Source: Alkalihalobacillus sp. YIM B00296 (GTDB lineage Bacteria > Bacillota > Bacilli > Bacillales > Fictibacillaceae). From it: a stretch of DNA of 41,949 bases. Where the stretch lies: contig NZ_JAIBLJ010000032.1 of NCBI RefSeq assembly GCF_020179385.1, positions 1-41,949 on the forward strand, read 5' to 3'. Below are positions 9,462 through 17,273 of the stretch, piece after piece. Under the pieces are notes generated by a model, which was given only the letters and a program-made list of their open reading frames with translations, made no database searches and was not told the origin of the DNA. Within the stretch, counting starts at the first letter, position 1. Each line of letters opens with the position of its first letter. The position numbers and the translations under genes are program-made.

Positions 9462-9497
9462 AAAACCGGGGCGAGGAGATCGAACCCTCACCCCGGC
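9462..9497 (-). terminator. Terminator of the pbp-bla operon
   Basis: An 11-base-pair GC-rich stem (CCGGGGTGAGG with CCTCGCCCCGG on the minus strand) is followed by TTTTT. It lies about 80 bases past the beta-lactamase stop and fits a rho-independent terminator for the minus-strand operon. Confidence 0.88.
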
Positions 9498-9575
9498 AAC
9501 CTGTTTTATTTTGGTTCTCCCTCTCAACCCTCCAGTTTATCTGGTCGAGGTCTTAGGCTGTTTAAGCTGGATTTA

Positions 9576-10487
9576 TTATTCGGCTTTCAGGACTGAGATT
9601 ACTTCTTTTGTTGCCTGTGTAATAAGCTTTTCGTCATACTCCGCATCTTTTTTATCGCGACTGGATAGGATGGAAAGAACAATTGGCTTTCCTTCTGGCG
9701 GCCAAATGATCGCAATGTCGTTTCTGGTTCCATATGATGCTGCTCCAGTTTTGTCTCCAACTTCCCAACCTTCGGGCACGCCAGCCCGAATCAAGTTGTC
9801 TCCTGTCGTGTTCCGTTTAAGCCAATCGATTAAAATCCTCCTCTTCACTTCTGGGAGTGCATCTCCGATCGTAAAAGCCTGAAGGCCGGCAGCAAGCGCT
9901 CTTGGTGTACTTGTATCATGCGTTTCTCCAGGTTCGACATTATTAAGCTCTGGTTCATATCGCTCCGGGTTGGTCACATCATCCCCCATCTCCCTGAGTG
10001 ATTTTTCAACCCCCACAGGTCCGCCCAGTTGTTCAAGGATAAGGTTTGCAGCAGTATTGTCACTGTATCTGATAGCCGCATCGCAAAGCTCTTTAAGCGT
10101 CATTCCTGTATCCACATGCTTTTCTGTGATTGGTGTATGGTTGACTAGATCATCACGGGTATAATGGATTCTCTGTTCAAGGTCGGTTATGGCCTTTTTT
10201 TGTAACAGTAGTCCAACAGCTAACGCTTTAAAGGTAGATGCATAGGCAAAACGTTCATCTGCTCGATACGTGACTGTTCGGCTTGTTCCAGTATCTAAGG
10301 CGTATACGCCGAGCCTTGCATCGAATTCATCCTCAAGTTTGGCAAGTTCATCATTTAATAGGGTTTCTTGAATCTTTTGTTCTGGTTGTGTAGATTGCGC
10401 GTTATCTTCTGAACAACCTACCAGCGTTATACAGAAGAGAAGTAGTAAAGAGTGAACAATTTTTTTAACAGACACGTGACATTTCAT
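9576..10487 (-). CDS. bla: Class A beta-lactamase, lipoprotein form
   Basis: This 303-residue serine beta-lactamase hydrolyses penicillins and possibly cephalosporins at the outer face of the membrane. The lipobox LVGC places Cys25 as the lipid anchor. Catalytic motifs are complete: S84-T-F-K87, S142-D-N144, the omega-loop E178-P-E-L-N, and K246-T-G in VGDKTGAASYGTRND. The ATG at 10487 is chosen because GAAAGGGG precedes it and the lipoprotein signal starts there; an upstream in-frame extension to 10550 has no such support. It is the second gene of an operon, 67 bases after the PBP gene, with no promoter visible between. Its expression should therefore follow the BlaI-controlled promoter upstream of the PBP. 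Confidence 0.95.
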   Translation of the reverse strand: MKCHVSVKKIVHSLLLLFCITLVGCSEDNAQSTQPEQKIQETLLNDELAKLEDEFDARLGVYALDTGTSRTVTYRADERFAYASTFKALAVGLLLQKKAITDLEQRIHYTRDDLVNHTPITEKHVDTGMTLKELCDAAIRYSDNTAANLILEQLGGPVGVEKSLREMGDDVTNPERYEPELNNVEPGETHDTSTPRALAAGLQAFTIGDALPEVKRRILIDWLKRNTTGDNLIRAGVPEGWEVGDKTGAASYGTRNDIAIIWPPEGKPIVLSILSSRDKKDAEYDEKLITQATKEVISVLKAE

Positions 10488-10554
10488 TACGTATCTAACC
10501 CCTTTCGGAAAAATTTTGTTCCCTGTAAATGTTTGCAAGCTTAAATTCACCAGA

Positions 10555-12564
10555 TCACTCTTGGAAAGATTTAAAAACGTTTCTCGCTTTCGGAATCACA
10601 TAACCGCTGCCGCCACGCTGTTTCACATCTTCAACCATCATTACCAGCAGAAGATTTGACTCTCCTGTGTTGAAGGCGACAAACCATCCGTTTTCCGTCC
10701 CTGTATTGTCCTCTTTGCTATTCTTGATTTCGGCCGTACCGGACTTGCCCGCAATTGTCATTCCTGAGATAGAAGCACTGTGAGCAGTACCTTTCGGGTC
10801 TTCGACAACCTGGATTAAATCTTCTTTAATCAAGTTGGCGGTTTCTGGCCTGATGAGGCTTTCCTTCCATACTTTGCTTTCTTCATCTTGCAGGAGATGA
10901 GGAGATAACAAATCACCTTCATTCGCAAATGGGGTATAAATCAACGCCAAATGAAGAGGACTCATCATGACTTCACCCTGGCCATAAGCAGAATCTGCAA
11001 GATGTATTTCATGATCGATTCCATTATTCGCAAGCTGAGAAGGCTTGATGGAAAACGGAATGGGAAGTTCTTCACCGAATCCGAATGTCTCTGCTTCTTT
11101 CATAAAGCGATCTTTCCCTATCTCAAGTGCTTCTTGTGCAAAGTAAATATTATCCGAATACACGAATGCATCACGTAAATTCACCGACGCTATATCAGAC
11201 ACACGCGTCACATAGTAGGTTCCCCAAGAATTGTCCTTTGCCCAGTGAAGACCATCGATTTGTCTGGTTTCGTCCGGATCCGTAACACCCATTTTCAGCC
11301 CGATGGCTGCAGTGATCGTCTTAAACACGGATCCTGGTGCATAACGATTCGTGAATCGATTTAATAACGGTTTGTCAGGCCCATTGCTCCATTTGTCCCA
11401 TTGCTCGGATGTCAATCCCCGGACGAAAGCATTTGGGTCATAGGAAGGTGAACTGACAACCGCCAAAACCGCTCCTGTTTTTGGATGGATCGCTGTTGCG
11501 GTTCCGGAATCACCATTGAATTGCTTGAATATCGTTTGTTGAAGTTCAGCGTCAATGGTCAATTTGATGTCTTCCCCATTAACAGGTTCGGTTTTTGTCA
11601 ACGTTTCTTTAAAGGTTCCTTCAGAACTCACAATAAAAATATGTCCACCTTTTCTTCCTCTCAGCTTTTCTTCAAAAATCTGCTCAAGCCCTGTTTTCCC
11701 AATCATGTCCCCTGCGGAATATCCTTTTTCTTGTAATTTTCCCAGTTGTTCTGCACTGATTTTACGTACATAACCTGTTAAATGTGCCGTTGAAGCCCCC
11801 ATCGGGTAAGTACGCACGATTTTTTCTCGATATGTAACGCCCGGAATTTCGATATATCGTTGAAGTTCGTCCTCTTCCATCGGCAATGTTACAATCGGAA
11901 CAAATAAATCAGACTTGACCCATGACGCATTTAACTTATCCTCAATTTGTTCGACAGGTAAATCCAACAGTTCTGACAACCTCTTTTTGGTATTCGCCGA
12001 ATCATCCCCGAGCTTACTTGGAATGATACCGACCACGTAAGCTTTGTCATTTATAGCTAGACCAGTTCCGTTCTTGTCAAAGATTTCCCCTCGCGAAGCC
12101 TCTATGGTTTGTGCTACAACTCTCTCTCCCTCCCCTAGTGAGGGGAAAATAAGGGAAGGATCCCATTTCACGAACCAATCTTGATATTCACCCTTTTCTT
12201 TGACCAATGTCACCTGATGGGTTGTATCGATTGGACCAGCCATCGTTTCCATTTTCATCGTATAGGTGAATGTTACAGAATCCCCTTCTGGTTCCTGATC
12301 GTCATTTGGCTCAAATATGCCGTTTACCTGTAAATCTTCTATCTCGATTCCTTTGTAAATCTTTTGATAGCGCTCTACGAATTCCTTTTTTGTAATTTTG
12401 CTTTTAGATTCTTGTGAGAGGTGTCCATACATTTTTTCAAAGTCCATTTCCCCCCAGTCGGAAATATACTCATTCAGAATATCCTTTGGTTTTGCTTCAT
12501 GTGAACATCCTGAAATAACAACTACTAAACCAATCAAGATTACAGCTTTCCCATACCATTTCAA
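10555..12564 (-). CDS. pbpC: Class B penicillin-binding protein, PbpC/MecA type, lipoprotein
   Basis: This 669-residue transpeptidase resembles Bacillus PbpC (PBP3) and staphylococcal PBP2a. Order of parts: lipoprotein signal ending SGC (Cys20), a MecA-type NTF2-like domain (about 25-140), a PBP dimerisation domain (about 150-310), and the transpeptidase. The active-site motifs are S412-V-F-K415 in YAPGSVFK, S470-D-N in YSDNIYFA, and K607-S-G in AGKSGTAEI. The start is a TTG at 12564, 9 bases from AGGAG; a TTG at 12573 would directly abut that site. It is the first gene of the operon with bla and faces blaR1. Enzymes of this class often have low beta-lactam affinity; whether this one does cannot be read from sequence. 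The promoter carries two BlaI-type operators. Confidence 0.92.
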   Translation of the reverse strand: MKWYGKAVILIGLVVVISGCSHEAKPKDILNEYISDWGEMDFEKMYGHLSQESKSKITKKEFVERYQKIYKGIEIEDLQVNGIFEPNDDQEPEGDSVTFTYTMKMETMAGPIDTTHQVTLVKEKGEYQDWFVKWDPSLIFPSLGEGERVVAQTIEASRGEIFDKNGTGLAINDKAYVVGIIPSKLGDDSANTKKRLSELLDLPVEQIEDKLNASWVKSDLFVPIVTLPMEEDELQRYIEIPGVTYREKIVRTYPMGASTAHLTGYVRKISAEQLGKLQEKGYSAGDMIGKTGLEQIFEEKLRGRKGGHIFIVSSEGTFKETLTKTEPVNGEDIKLTIDAELQQTIFKQFNGDSGTATAIHPKTGAVLAVVSSPSYDPNAFVRGLTSEQWDKWSNGPDKPLLNRFTNRYAPGSVFKTITAAIGLKMGVTDPDETRQIDGLHWAKDNSWGTYYVTRVSDIASVNLRDAFVYSDNIYFAQEALEIGKDRFMKEAETFGFGEELPIPFSIKPSQLANNGIDHEIHLADSAYGQGEVMMSPLHLALIYTPFANEGDLLSPHLLQDEESKVWKESLIRPETANLIKEDLIQVVEDPKGTAHSASISGMTIAGKSGTAEIKNSKEDNTGTENGWFVAFNTGESNLLLVMMVEDVKQRGGSGYVIPKARNVFKSFQE

Positions 12565-12592
12565 TCCTTCCAACTCCTAACATTTAAAGCAG

Positions 12593-12606
12593 ATTACAAA
12601 TGTAAT
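12593..12606. promoter_or_regulatory. BlaI-type operator 1 of the pbp-bla promoter
   Basis: The sequence is ATTACAAATGTAAT, an ATTACA/TGTAAT inverted repeat with a two-base centre. The TTACA-NN-TGTAA core is what BlaI/MecI repressors bind. It covers the expected transcription start of the minus-strand operon. Confidence 0.8.
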
Positions 12607-12609
12607 TTA

Positions 12610-12638
12610 ATCTTACACATGTAATCTTACGTTGTCAA
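12610..12638 (-). promoter_or_regulatory. Promoter of the pbp-bla operon
   Basis: On the minus strand TTGACA (plus 12633-12638) and TAAGAT (12610-12615) are separated by exactly 17 bases. The -35 box is perfect. Operator 2 lies in the spacer and overlaps the -10 box, so a bound repressor would block polymerase. Confidence 0.82.
12613..12624. promoter_or_regulatory. BlaI-type operator 2 of the pbp-bla promoter
   Basis: The sequence is TTACACATGTAA, a TTACA/TGTAA inverted repeat with a two-base centre. It is 19 bases centre-to-centre from operator 1 and lies between the -35 and -10 boxes of the pbp promoter. Confidence 0.8.
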
Positions 12639-12722
12639 ACGAGGTTTCGAAATTAAGAAAAATTCAGTACATTCATCACTTACCTATATTTAGATTGGTA
12701 AAATAGTCTAAAAGTTCCTAAC

Positions 12723-12761
12723 TGTTTACTGGACAATAGACTTCACAGGAAGAAGTAAACA
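12723..12761. repeat. Inverted repeat around the blaR1 -35 box
   Basis: TGTTTACT (12723-12730) and AGTAAACA (12754-12761) are perfect 8-base inverted arms, 23 bases apart, bracketing the blaR1 -35 box. They do not match the TTACA-NN-TGTAA operator pattern. They could be a site for another regulator, or chance. Confidence 0.5.
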
Positions 12762-12770
12762 ACTTATACT
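12742..12770 (+). promoter_or_regulatory. Promoter of blaR1-blaI
   Basis: TTCACA (12742-12747) and TATACT (12765-12770) are 17 bases apart; each differs from the sigma-A consensus by one base. The start codon of blaR1 is 35 bases past the -10 box. No BlaI-type operator is seen on this promoter. Confidence 0.7.
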
Positions 12771-12805
12771 TATAGCAATTAAGATTTAGAAATGGAGACG
12801 AATGT

Positions 12806-14575
12806 ATGTTCTTTACTCATTTTGTCGTAAGTTTGATAGTGTCTTCTTTTACTGTTTCAGTCATTCTGCTGATCAGGAAAGTGCTTAAGAAGCAATTATC
12901 AGCGCAATGGCAATATAATCTATGGTTTCTTTTGTTGATTGCATTGACTCTTCCTTTTATACCGAATGAATGGTTTGAGTTGGGAAATTCTTTTACATTC
13001 GAGATCAATCAGGGTAATGAAAAAAGTTATGCTGATACTTCTTCTGGAGATCCAGCGTCGGAAAGAGGAAATTGGATGAAGGACTTTACAGTATCAGTTA
13101 ACCGTTTCGATTTGACATTCCTGAACGAAATTTCAGCCAGCATATGGATGATAGGTATGTTCATAATGACGGCTCTGACAATACGCTCATGGCTTATGCT
13201 AAAGAGGATTAAAAGCACCTCAAATTGGATAAAAAATAATAATGTCCTAGACTTATTCGAACAGTGCAAGCAGCGTTTAAATATAAGGGGAGATATAGTG
13301 GTAAGGGAATCACCGCTTATCAAATCTCCACTCACTTTCGGTCTTTATAAAACCTATGTTGTGCTACCAGAGCAGTTTGAAGAATGGCTGTCCATGGACG
13401 ATATCGAATATATCTTTTTGCATGAATTGAATCATTATAAGTATAAAGATATAGTAACGAACTACCTTATCGCCTTTTATCAAATTTTATACTGGTTCAA
13501 CCCTTTTGTTTGGATTGCTTTCAAAGAAATGAGACTGGACCGTGAAATCGCTTGTGACATTGCTGTTTTGAACGCGTTGAATAAGAACCGTCATACAGCA
13601 TATGGGCATACGATTCTTAAGTTTGTTAACAAATCTTCTCGGCCACGGTATTCTACTGTGGCGAACCAGTTAAACGATTCCAAGGATCAAATAAAAAGAC
13701 GGATCGAAATCATAGCCTCCTTTACAACTGAATCGAAGCTATTGAAACTTAAAAGCGTCGTCATTTTCATACTATTTGGTGTAGTGGTTACAGGTCAGGT
13801 TCCAATCATTTCTGCTATGGCTTATGACGATCATCGGTATGAATTTGAAAGTGAACGGATCAAATATGATCATCTGGGCAAGTATTTTACCGGTTATGAA
13901 GGGACCTTTGTATTATATGATTTGCAAACTGATCAATATAGTATCTATAATGAAAACAAAAGTACATTACGGGTTTCTCCCGATTCGACTTACAAAATCT
14001 ATAGTGCATTGTTTGCCCTGGAGTCGGATGTCATAACGAATGAAAGCTCAACAATGAAGTGGAATGGCAAACAATATCCCTACGATTCTTGGAATATGGA
14101 TCAAAATTTATCTACAGCATTGGAAAATTCAGTGAACTGGTATTTCCAGGGGCTGGATCGGAAAGTCGGCAAGGATAAGATCCAAGATTACCTCTCACAA
14201 ATAAACTATGGCAATTCTGATCTATCTGGCGGACTGTCCCAGTATTGGCTAGAATCCTCGTTAAAGATCTCTCCATTGGAACAGGTACAGCTCCTTAAAT
14301 CATTTTATACAAACGATTTAGGTTTTAAAGATAAGAATGTCCAAATGGTTAAAGATTCGATCAAATTAGAGGAAAAAGATGATGCAGTCCTCTTTGGAAA
14401 AACCGGTACAGGAATTGTCAATGGGAAAAATATAAACGGCTGGTTCATCGGGTTTGTAGAGACTAACCAGACTACTTATTTCTTTGCAACGAATATAGAA
14501 AGTGAAAATAATTCTTACGGAAGTAAAGCGGCAAAGATTACGAAATCTATTTTGCGCGATAAAGGGATCTATTAA
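12806..14575 (+). CDS. blaR1: Beta-lactam sensor-transducer and metalloprotease
   Basis: This 589-residue membrane protein belongs to the BlaR1/MecR1 family. Transmembrane helices lie at about 5-25, 38-52, 108-130 and 315-338. The cytoplasmic zinc protease has H206-E-L-N-H210, with a likely third ligand E247 in DREIACD. The outer C-terminal sensor looks like a class D beta-lactamase: S394-T-Y-K397, S442-V-N and K532-T-G in GKTGTGIVNG. Beta-lactam acylates the sensor serine, the signal crosses the membrane, and the protease activity leads to loss of the BlaI repressor. It starts at ATG 12806 behind GGAGACG, diverges from the PBP gene, and is followed 35 bases later by blaI. Confidence 0.95.
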   Translation: MFFTHFVVSLIVSSFTVSVILLIRKVLKKQLSAQWQYNLWFLLLIALTLPFIPNEWFELGNSFTFEINQGNEKSYADTSSGDPASERGNWMKDFTVSVNRFDLTFLNEISASIWMIGMFIMTALTIRSWLMLKRIKSTSNWIKNNNVLDLFEQCKQRLNIRGDIVVRESPLIKSPLTFGLYKTYVVLPEQFEEWLSMDDIEYIFLHELNHYKYKDIVTNYLIAFYQILYWFNPFVWIAFKEMRLDREIACDIAVLNALNKNRHTAYGHTILKFVNKSSRPRYSTVANQLNDSKDQIKRRIEIIASFTTESKLLKLKSVVIFILFGVVVTGQVPIISAMAYDDHRYEFESERIKYDHLGKYFTGYEGTFVLYDLQTDQYSIYNENKSTLRVSPDSTYKIYSALFALESDVITNESSTMKWNGKQYPYDSWNMDQNLSTALENSVNWYFQGLDRKVGKDKIQDYLSQINYGNSDLSGGLSQYWLESSLKISPLEQVQLLKSFYTNDLGFKDKNVQMVKDSIKLEEKDDAVLFGKTGTGIVNGKNINGWFIGFVETNQTTYFFATNIESENNSYGSKAAKITKSILRDKGIY

Positions 14576-14610
14576 GTAGCAGTTCAAATAAAGCAGAAGG
14601 AGGATGTGTT

Positions 14611-14991
14611 GTGTCAAAAGAAGTACCGAGTATATCTGAAGCCGAATGGGAAGTCATGAACGTACTTTGGAAAAAGTCTCCCCTTACAGCAAACGAAGTC
14701 ATTTCCTCCTTGCAAGAGCAAACAGACTGGAAACCGAAGACCGTACGCACATTGTTGGATCGTCTAACCAAAAAAAAGGTGGTCGGGGTAAATAAGGATC
14801 AGAAAGTCTATACCTTTTTCCCTAATTATTCCCAAGATGATTGCCAACGTGCCGAGGCACAGTCCTTTATTAATAGAATTTATGGTGGAACGGTGAAGTC
14901 GTTGCTCGTTCAGTTCATCCAAGAGGAATCCTTGTCAGAAGAGGACATTAAAGAATTGCGTTCCATTTTGGATAAACAACCGAACAAATGA
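14611..14991 (+). CDS. blaI: BlaI/MecI-family transcriptional repressor
   Basis: This 126-residue winged-helix repressor begins with a GTG at 14611 behind AGAAGGAGG. The N-terminal half shows the family pattern SEAEWEVMNVLW, then WKPKTVRTLLDRL as recognition helix, then the wing around KKVVGVNKDQKVYTFFP. The C-terminal half dimerises (YGGTVKSLLVQFIQEE). In the staphylococcal repressors the proteolytic site is Asn101-Phe102; the matching pair here is Gln101-Phe102. It should bind the two TTACA-NN-TGTAA sites on the pbp-bla promoter, about 2 kb away. Gene order blaR1 then blaI is the staphylococcal mec/bla order; Bacillus licheniformis has blaI first, as I recall. Confidence 0.94.
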   Translation: MSKEVPSISEAEWEVMNVLWKKSPLTANEVISSLQEQTDWKPKTVRTLLDRLTKKKVVGVNKDQKVYTFFPNYSQDDCQRAEAQSFINRIYGGTVKSLLVQFIQEESLSEEDIKELRSILDKQPNK

Positions 14992-15044
14992 GGTATTGGC
15001 CTGGGCTTTATTTCAAGCTATTTTCTAAAAAATTGTAGCTATTG

Positions 15045-15076
15045 AAAAAAGGTGTAACCGATTGCTTATCGGAGTA
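15045..15076 (+). terminator. Terminator of blaR1-blaI
   Basis: Arms AAAAAGGTGTA-CCGAT and ATCGG-TACGCCTTTTT form a stem with a short bulge and end in a T-run. It lies about 55 bases after the blaI stop. Confidence 0.8.
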
Positions 15077-15262
15077 CGCCTTTTTATAGAGCAGGTTATT
15101 CAATTAAAGCTTCTGATGACCTTACTGACTCGTCATGACGTGGCTTTTTCGCCAAAACGCTACCCATTTGCCCTTTTCAGACTATCTCTGTAAAGGTGGT
15201 CCAGGCCAAACTTGCAAATTTCATATTTATAATGTTTAATATTAATATTCAGGAGGTATGTC

Positions 15263-16126
15263 ATGTCATCAGTGAATCTAAATAGGGCAAAGTTATTGAT
15301 ATCCTGTAAAGATCAGCCAGGAATTGTTGCAGCTACATCTGACTTCCTATTAAAGTATAGAGCCAATATTGTTCAATCCGATCAATACACAACTGACCCA
15401 AAGGGTGGTATGTTCTTTATGCGGATTGAATTTGATCTTGAAGAATTTGAAACGACTTACAAATTAATAGAAAGTGAATTTAATTCAATCGCGTCAAAAT
15501 TCGAAATGTATTGGAGACTTTCTGATCCCAATAAAAGAAAAAGAATGGCCATCTTTGTTTCTAAAGATGATCATTGCTTGATGGAGTTATTATGGAGGTA
15601 TAAAGCCGGGGAACTGACAGTTGATATCTCTATGATCATCAGTAACCATAAAGATTTACAGAGCCTGGTTGAATCTTATGGGATTCCCTTCTACTGGATC
15701 CCTGTTACGTCCTCTACAAAAAAAGATGACGAACAAAAAATTCTTTCTATTTTAAAAGATAATATCGATTTTATTGTTTTGGCCCGGTATATGCAAATTC
15801 TATCTCCCCAATTCGTTGCTGTATACCCTGATCGAATTATCAACATCCACCACTCGTTCCTCCCAGCTTTTATCGGCGCAAACCCATATAAACGAGCATT
15901 TGAAAGAGGTGTAAAACTAATTGGCGCAACAGCACACTATGTAACGAATGATTTGGATGAAGGGCCTATTATTGAACAGGAAGTCCTGCGGGTCAATCAC
16001 CGTTATTCCACCGAACAATTAAAAGTTGCGGGTCGTCATGCTGAAAGGATCGCACTGGCAAGAGCAGTATCCTGGCACATTGATGATAAAATACTCGTAT
16101 ATAAAAACAAAACCATCGTATTTTAA
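15263..16126 (+). CDS. purU: Formyltetrahydrofolate deformylase
   Basis: This 287-residue enzyme hydrolyses 10-formyltetrahydrofolate to tetrahydrofolate and formate, balancing one-carbon pools. The N-terminal ACT domain (about 8-85) has LISCKDQPGIVAATSDFL. The formyltransferase-fold domain follows, with RYMQILSP, the catalytic block INIHHSFLPAFIGANPY (Asn and His), and the Asp in TAHYVTNDLDEGPII. The start ATG is preceded by AGGAGGTATGTC. It stands alone. Formate release could relate to formaldehyde and one-carbon metabolism from the SolA-type oxidase, but the genes are 7 kb apart and the link is only a guess. Confidence 0.95.
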   Translation: MSSVNLNRAKLLISCKDQPGIVAATSDFLLKYRANIVQSDQYTTDPKGGMFFMRIEFDLEEFETTYKLIESEFNSIASKFEMYWRLSDPNKRKRMAIFVSKDDHCLMELLWRYKAGELTVDISMIISNHKDLQSLVESYGIPFYWIPVTSSTKKDDEQKILSILKDNIDFIVLARYMQILSPQFVAVYPDRIINIHHSFLPAFIGANPYKRAFERGVKLIGATAHYVTNDLDEGPIIEQEVLRVNHRYSTEQLKVAGRHAERIALARAVSWHIDDKILVYKNKTIVF

Positions 16127-16399
16127 TCAATCGTGCTGGTAACCAAATAATTAAGTCTTATAGTATCCTTATCATACCTAAAGTATCCAAATCCATCATC
16201 ACTTGTGGACCACAAAACCTTCATGTTTCACAAATTGTGTTATGAGTATGATTATCATTCGAGCTAATCATATAATGATTTCGATGAGTTTAAGAAAGTT
16301 TCTGATGTAATCGTAGCAATCATTTATAAGACGAATTTCGCGATGTTAAAGATAACATATTTATACAAGAGATTTGTTTAGTAGGGATTAAAAGAGAAG

Positions 16400-16434
16400 A
16401 AGTAGAGCGATACTTTATGCGCTCTACTTTTTTT
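16400..16434. terminator. Terminator between purU and the tetR relic
   Basis: A perfect 10-base stem (AAGTAGAGCG with CGCTCTACTT) with a T-run on the plus strand. It lies 270 bases past purU and 23 bases before the end of the tetR relic. It may serve both convergent genes. The bases between 16127 and 16399 hold nothing else recognisable. Confidence 0.75.
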
Positions 16435-16456
16435 GATTGGAATATACAATGAATAA

Positions 16457-16992
16457 CTAGTAGCAAAGATTATTTCGTTCAAACAATTGCCATACTTGCT
16501 CGGCCATATAAGAAGGAGGATGTGGCATATCGTTCAGAATCCACCACTCTACGGTTCCGACGAAGGCTGAGGTTGTAAATTGAGTAATCAATTCCTTATC
16601 CATCCCCTGATTAATCCCCTGCATATTGATCTTCGCCAGAATAGTAGTAGTAAGGATTTGTAGCATACGTTCCCGAAATAAGGAAGTTTTTTGACTGGAG
16701 AGCATGGAAGAAAAGAAGAGGAAGTTCTCCTCGAAATAAAAAAATAAAGACTTTAGGGCTTCAATCGCTTCATCTTCACATTCTTCTGAGCAAACTTGGT
16801 AAATGAGCATGATTCGATCATTTGGTTCAAATGGTCGCCTATACATTTATCGAGAAGATCAAATTTATCCGTGTAGTGAAGATAAACGGTTCCTCGATTT
16901 ACATTAGCTCGTTCAGAAATATCATTAATTGTAATTCGATCAAATTCTTTCACTAAAGATCTCATAGACAATGGTATCCCCTGTATTTTCAT
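16457..16992 (-). pseudogene. TetR-family regulator, frameshifted
   Basis: Two overlapping frames make one TetR-family repressor. The first (16753-16992) carries the DNA-binding helix-turn-helix, ITINDISERANVNRGTVYLHY, and the start of the ligand domain, up to HLNQMIESCS. The second (16457-16846) continues with CSEECEDEAIEALKSLFFYF and the ligand-binding C-terminus. A single frameshift near 16800-16840 separates them. The first helix of a normal TetR N-terminus also appears missing before MRSLVKEF, where a foreign frame runs in (16940-17110). The broken gene has no partner whose control could be inferred. A sequencing error at the frameshift is possible, but the missing N-terminus is not explained by that. 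Confidence 0.7.
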
Positions 16993-17110
16993 CAGTGATC
17001 TTCACTATACCTCCTCTCCCTTTTCCTGTTAGCCATTCTAATCCCTCTAGCTCCTTTTCATCGAGAAAGCCTTTCAGCCTTTTTGTTTTACCATCGATAA
17101 CAAGCGGCTC
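16940..17110 (-). pseudogene. Fragment of an unidentified protein abutting tetR
   Basis: An open minus-strand frame of about 56 codons reads well as a conserved domain: VIDGKTKRLKGFLDEKELE, then LEWLTGKGRGGIVKITDE and ENTGDTIVYE. It has no start codon, and the upstream codons EVKMT are out of frame by one. Its end overlaps the tetR N-terminal region in another frame, suggesting a deletion joined the two. The family is not recognised. Confidence 0.4.
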
Positions 17111-17152
17111 CTGTCATCTTTACTTCTCTATCTACCGTTTCTACACATATAT

Positions 17153-17273
17153 AAAGGGGCTGTCCCATTAGTGTCTGACTCTAACCTTCCTTAACAACAT
17201 TTTGAGAAAGCGTGTTTTTGAAACAAATGTTGTATGGTGGTGTCTGACACTATTGTTTTGGGACAGCCCCTTT
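17153..17273. repeat. MITE-like element with 15-base terminal inverted repeats
   Basis: The outer arms AAAGGGGCTGTCCCA (17153-17167) and TGGGACAGCCCCTTT (17259-17273) are perfect inverted repeats enclosing a 121-base unit. Inside are GTGTCTGAC in two direct copies (from 17171 and 17240) and a second inverted pair, ACAACATTT and AAATGTTGT. Ends beginning GGGGCTGTCCC are common on small non-autonomous elements and IS relics in Bacillaceae, as I recall. There is no open frame. It could also act as a terminator in RNA. Confidence 0.75.

Noticed and set aside
17153-17273. The long inverted repeat as a simple terminator of the region
   Set aside because: No gene ends nearby on either strand and the nested repeats fit a small mobile element better.
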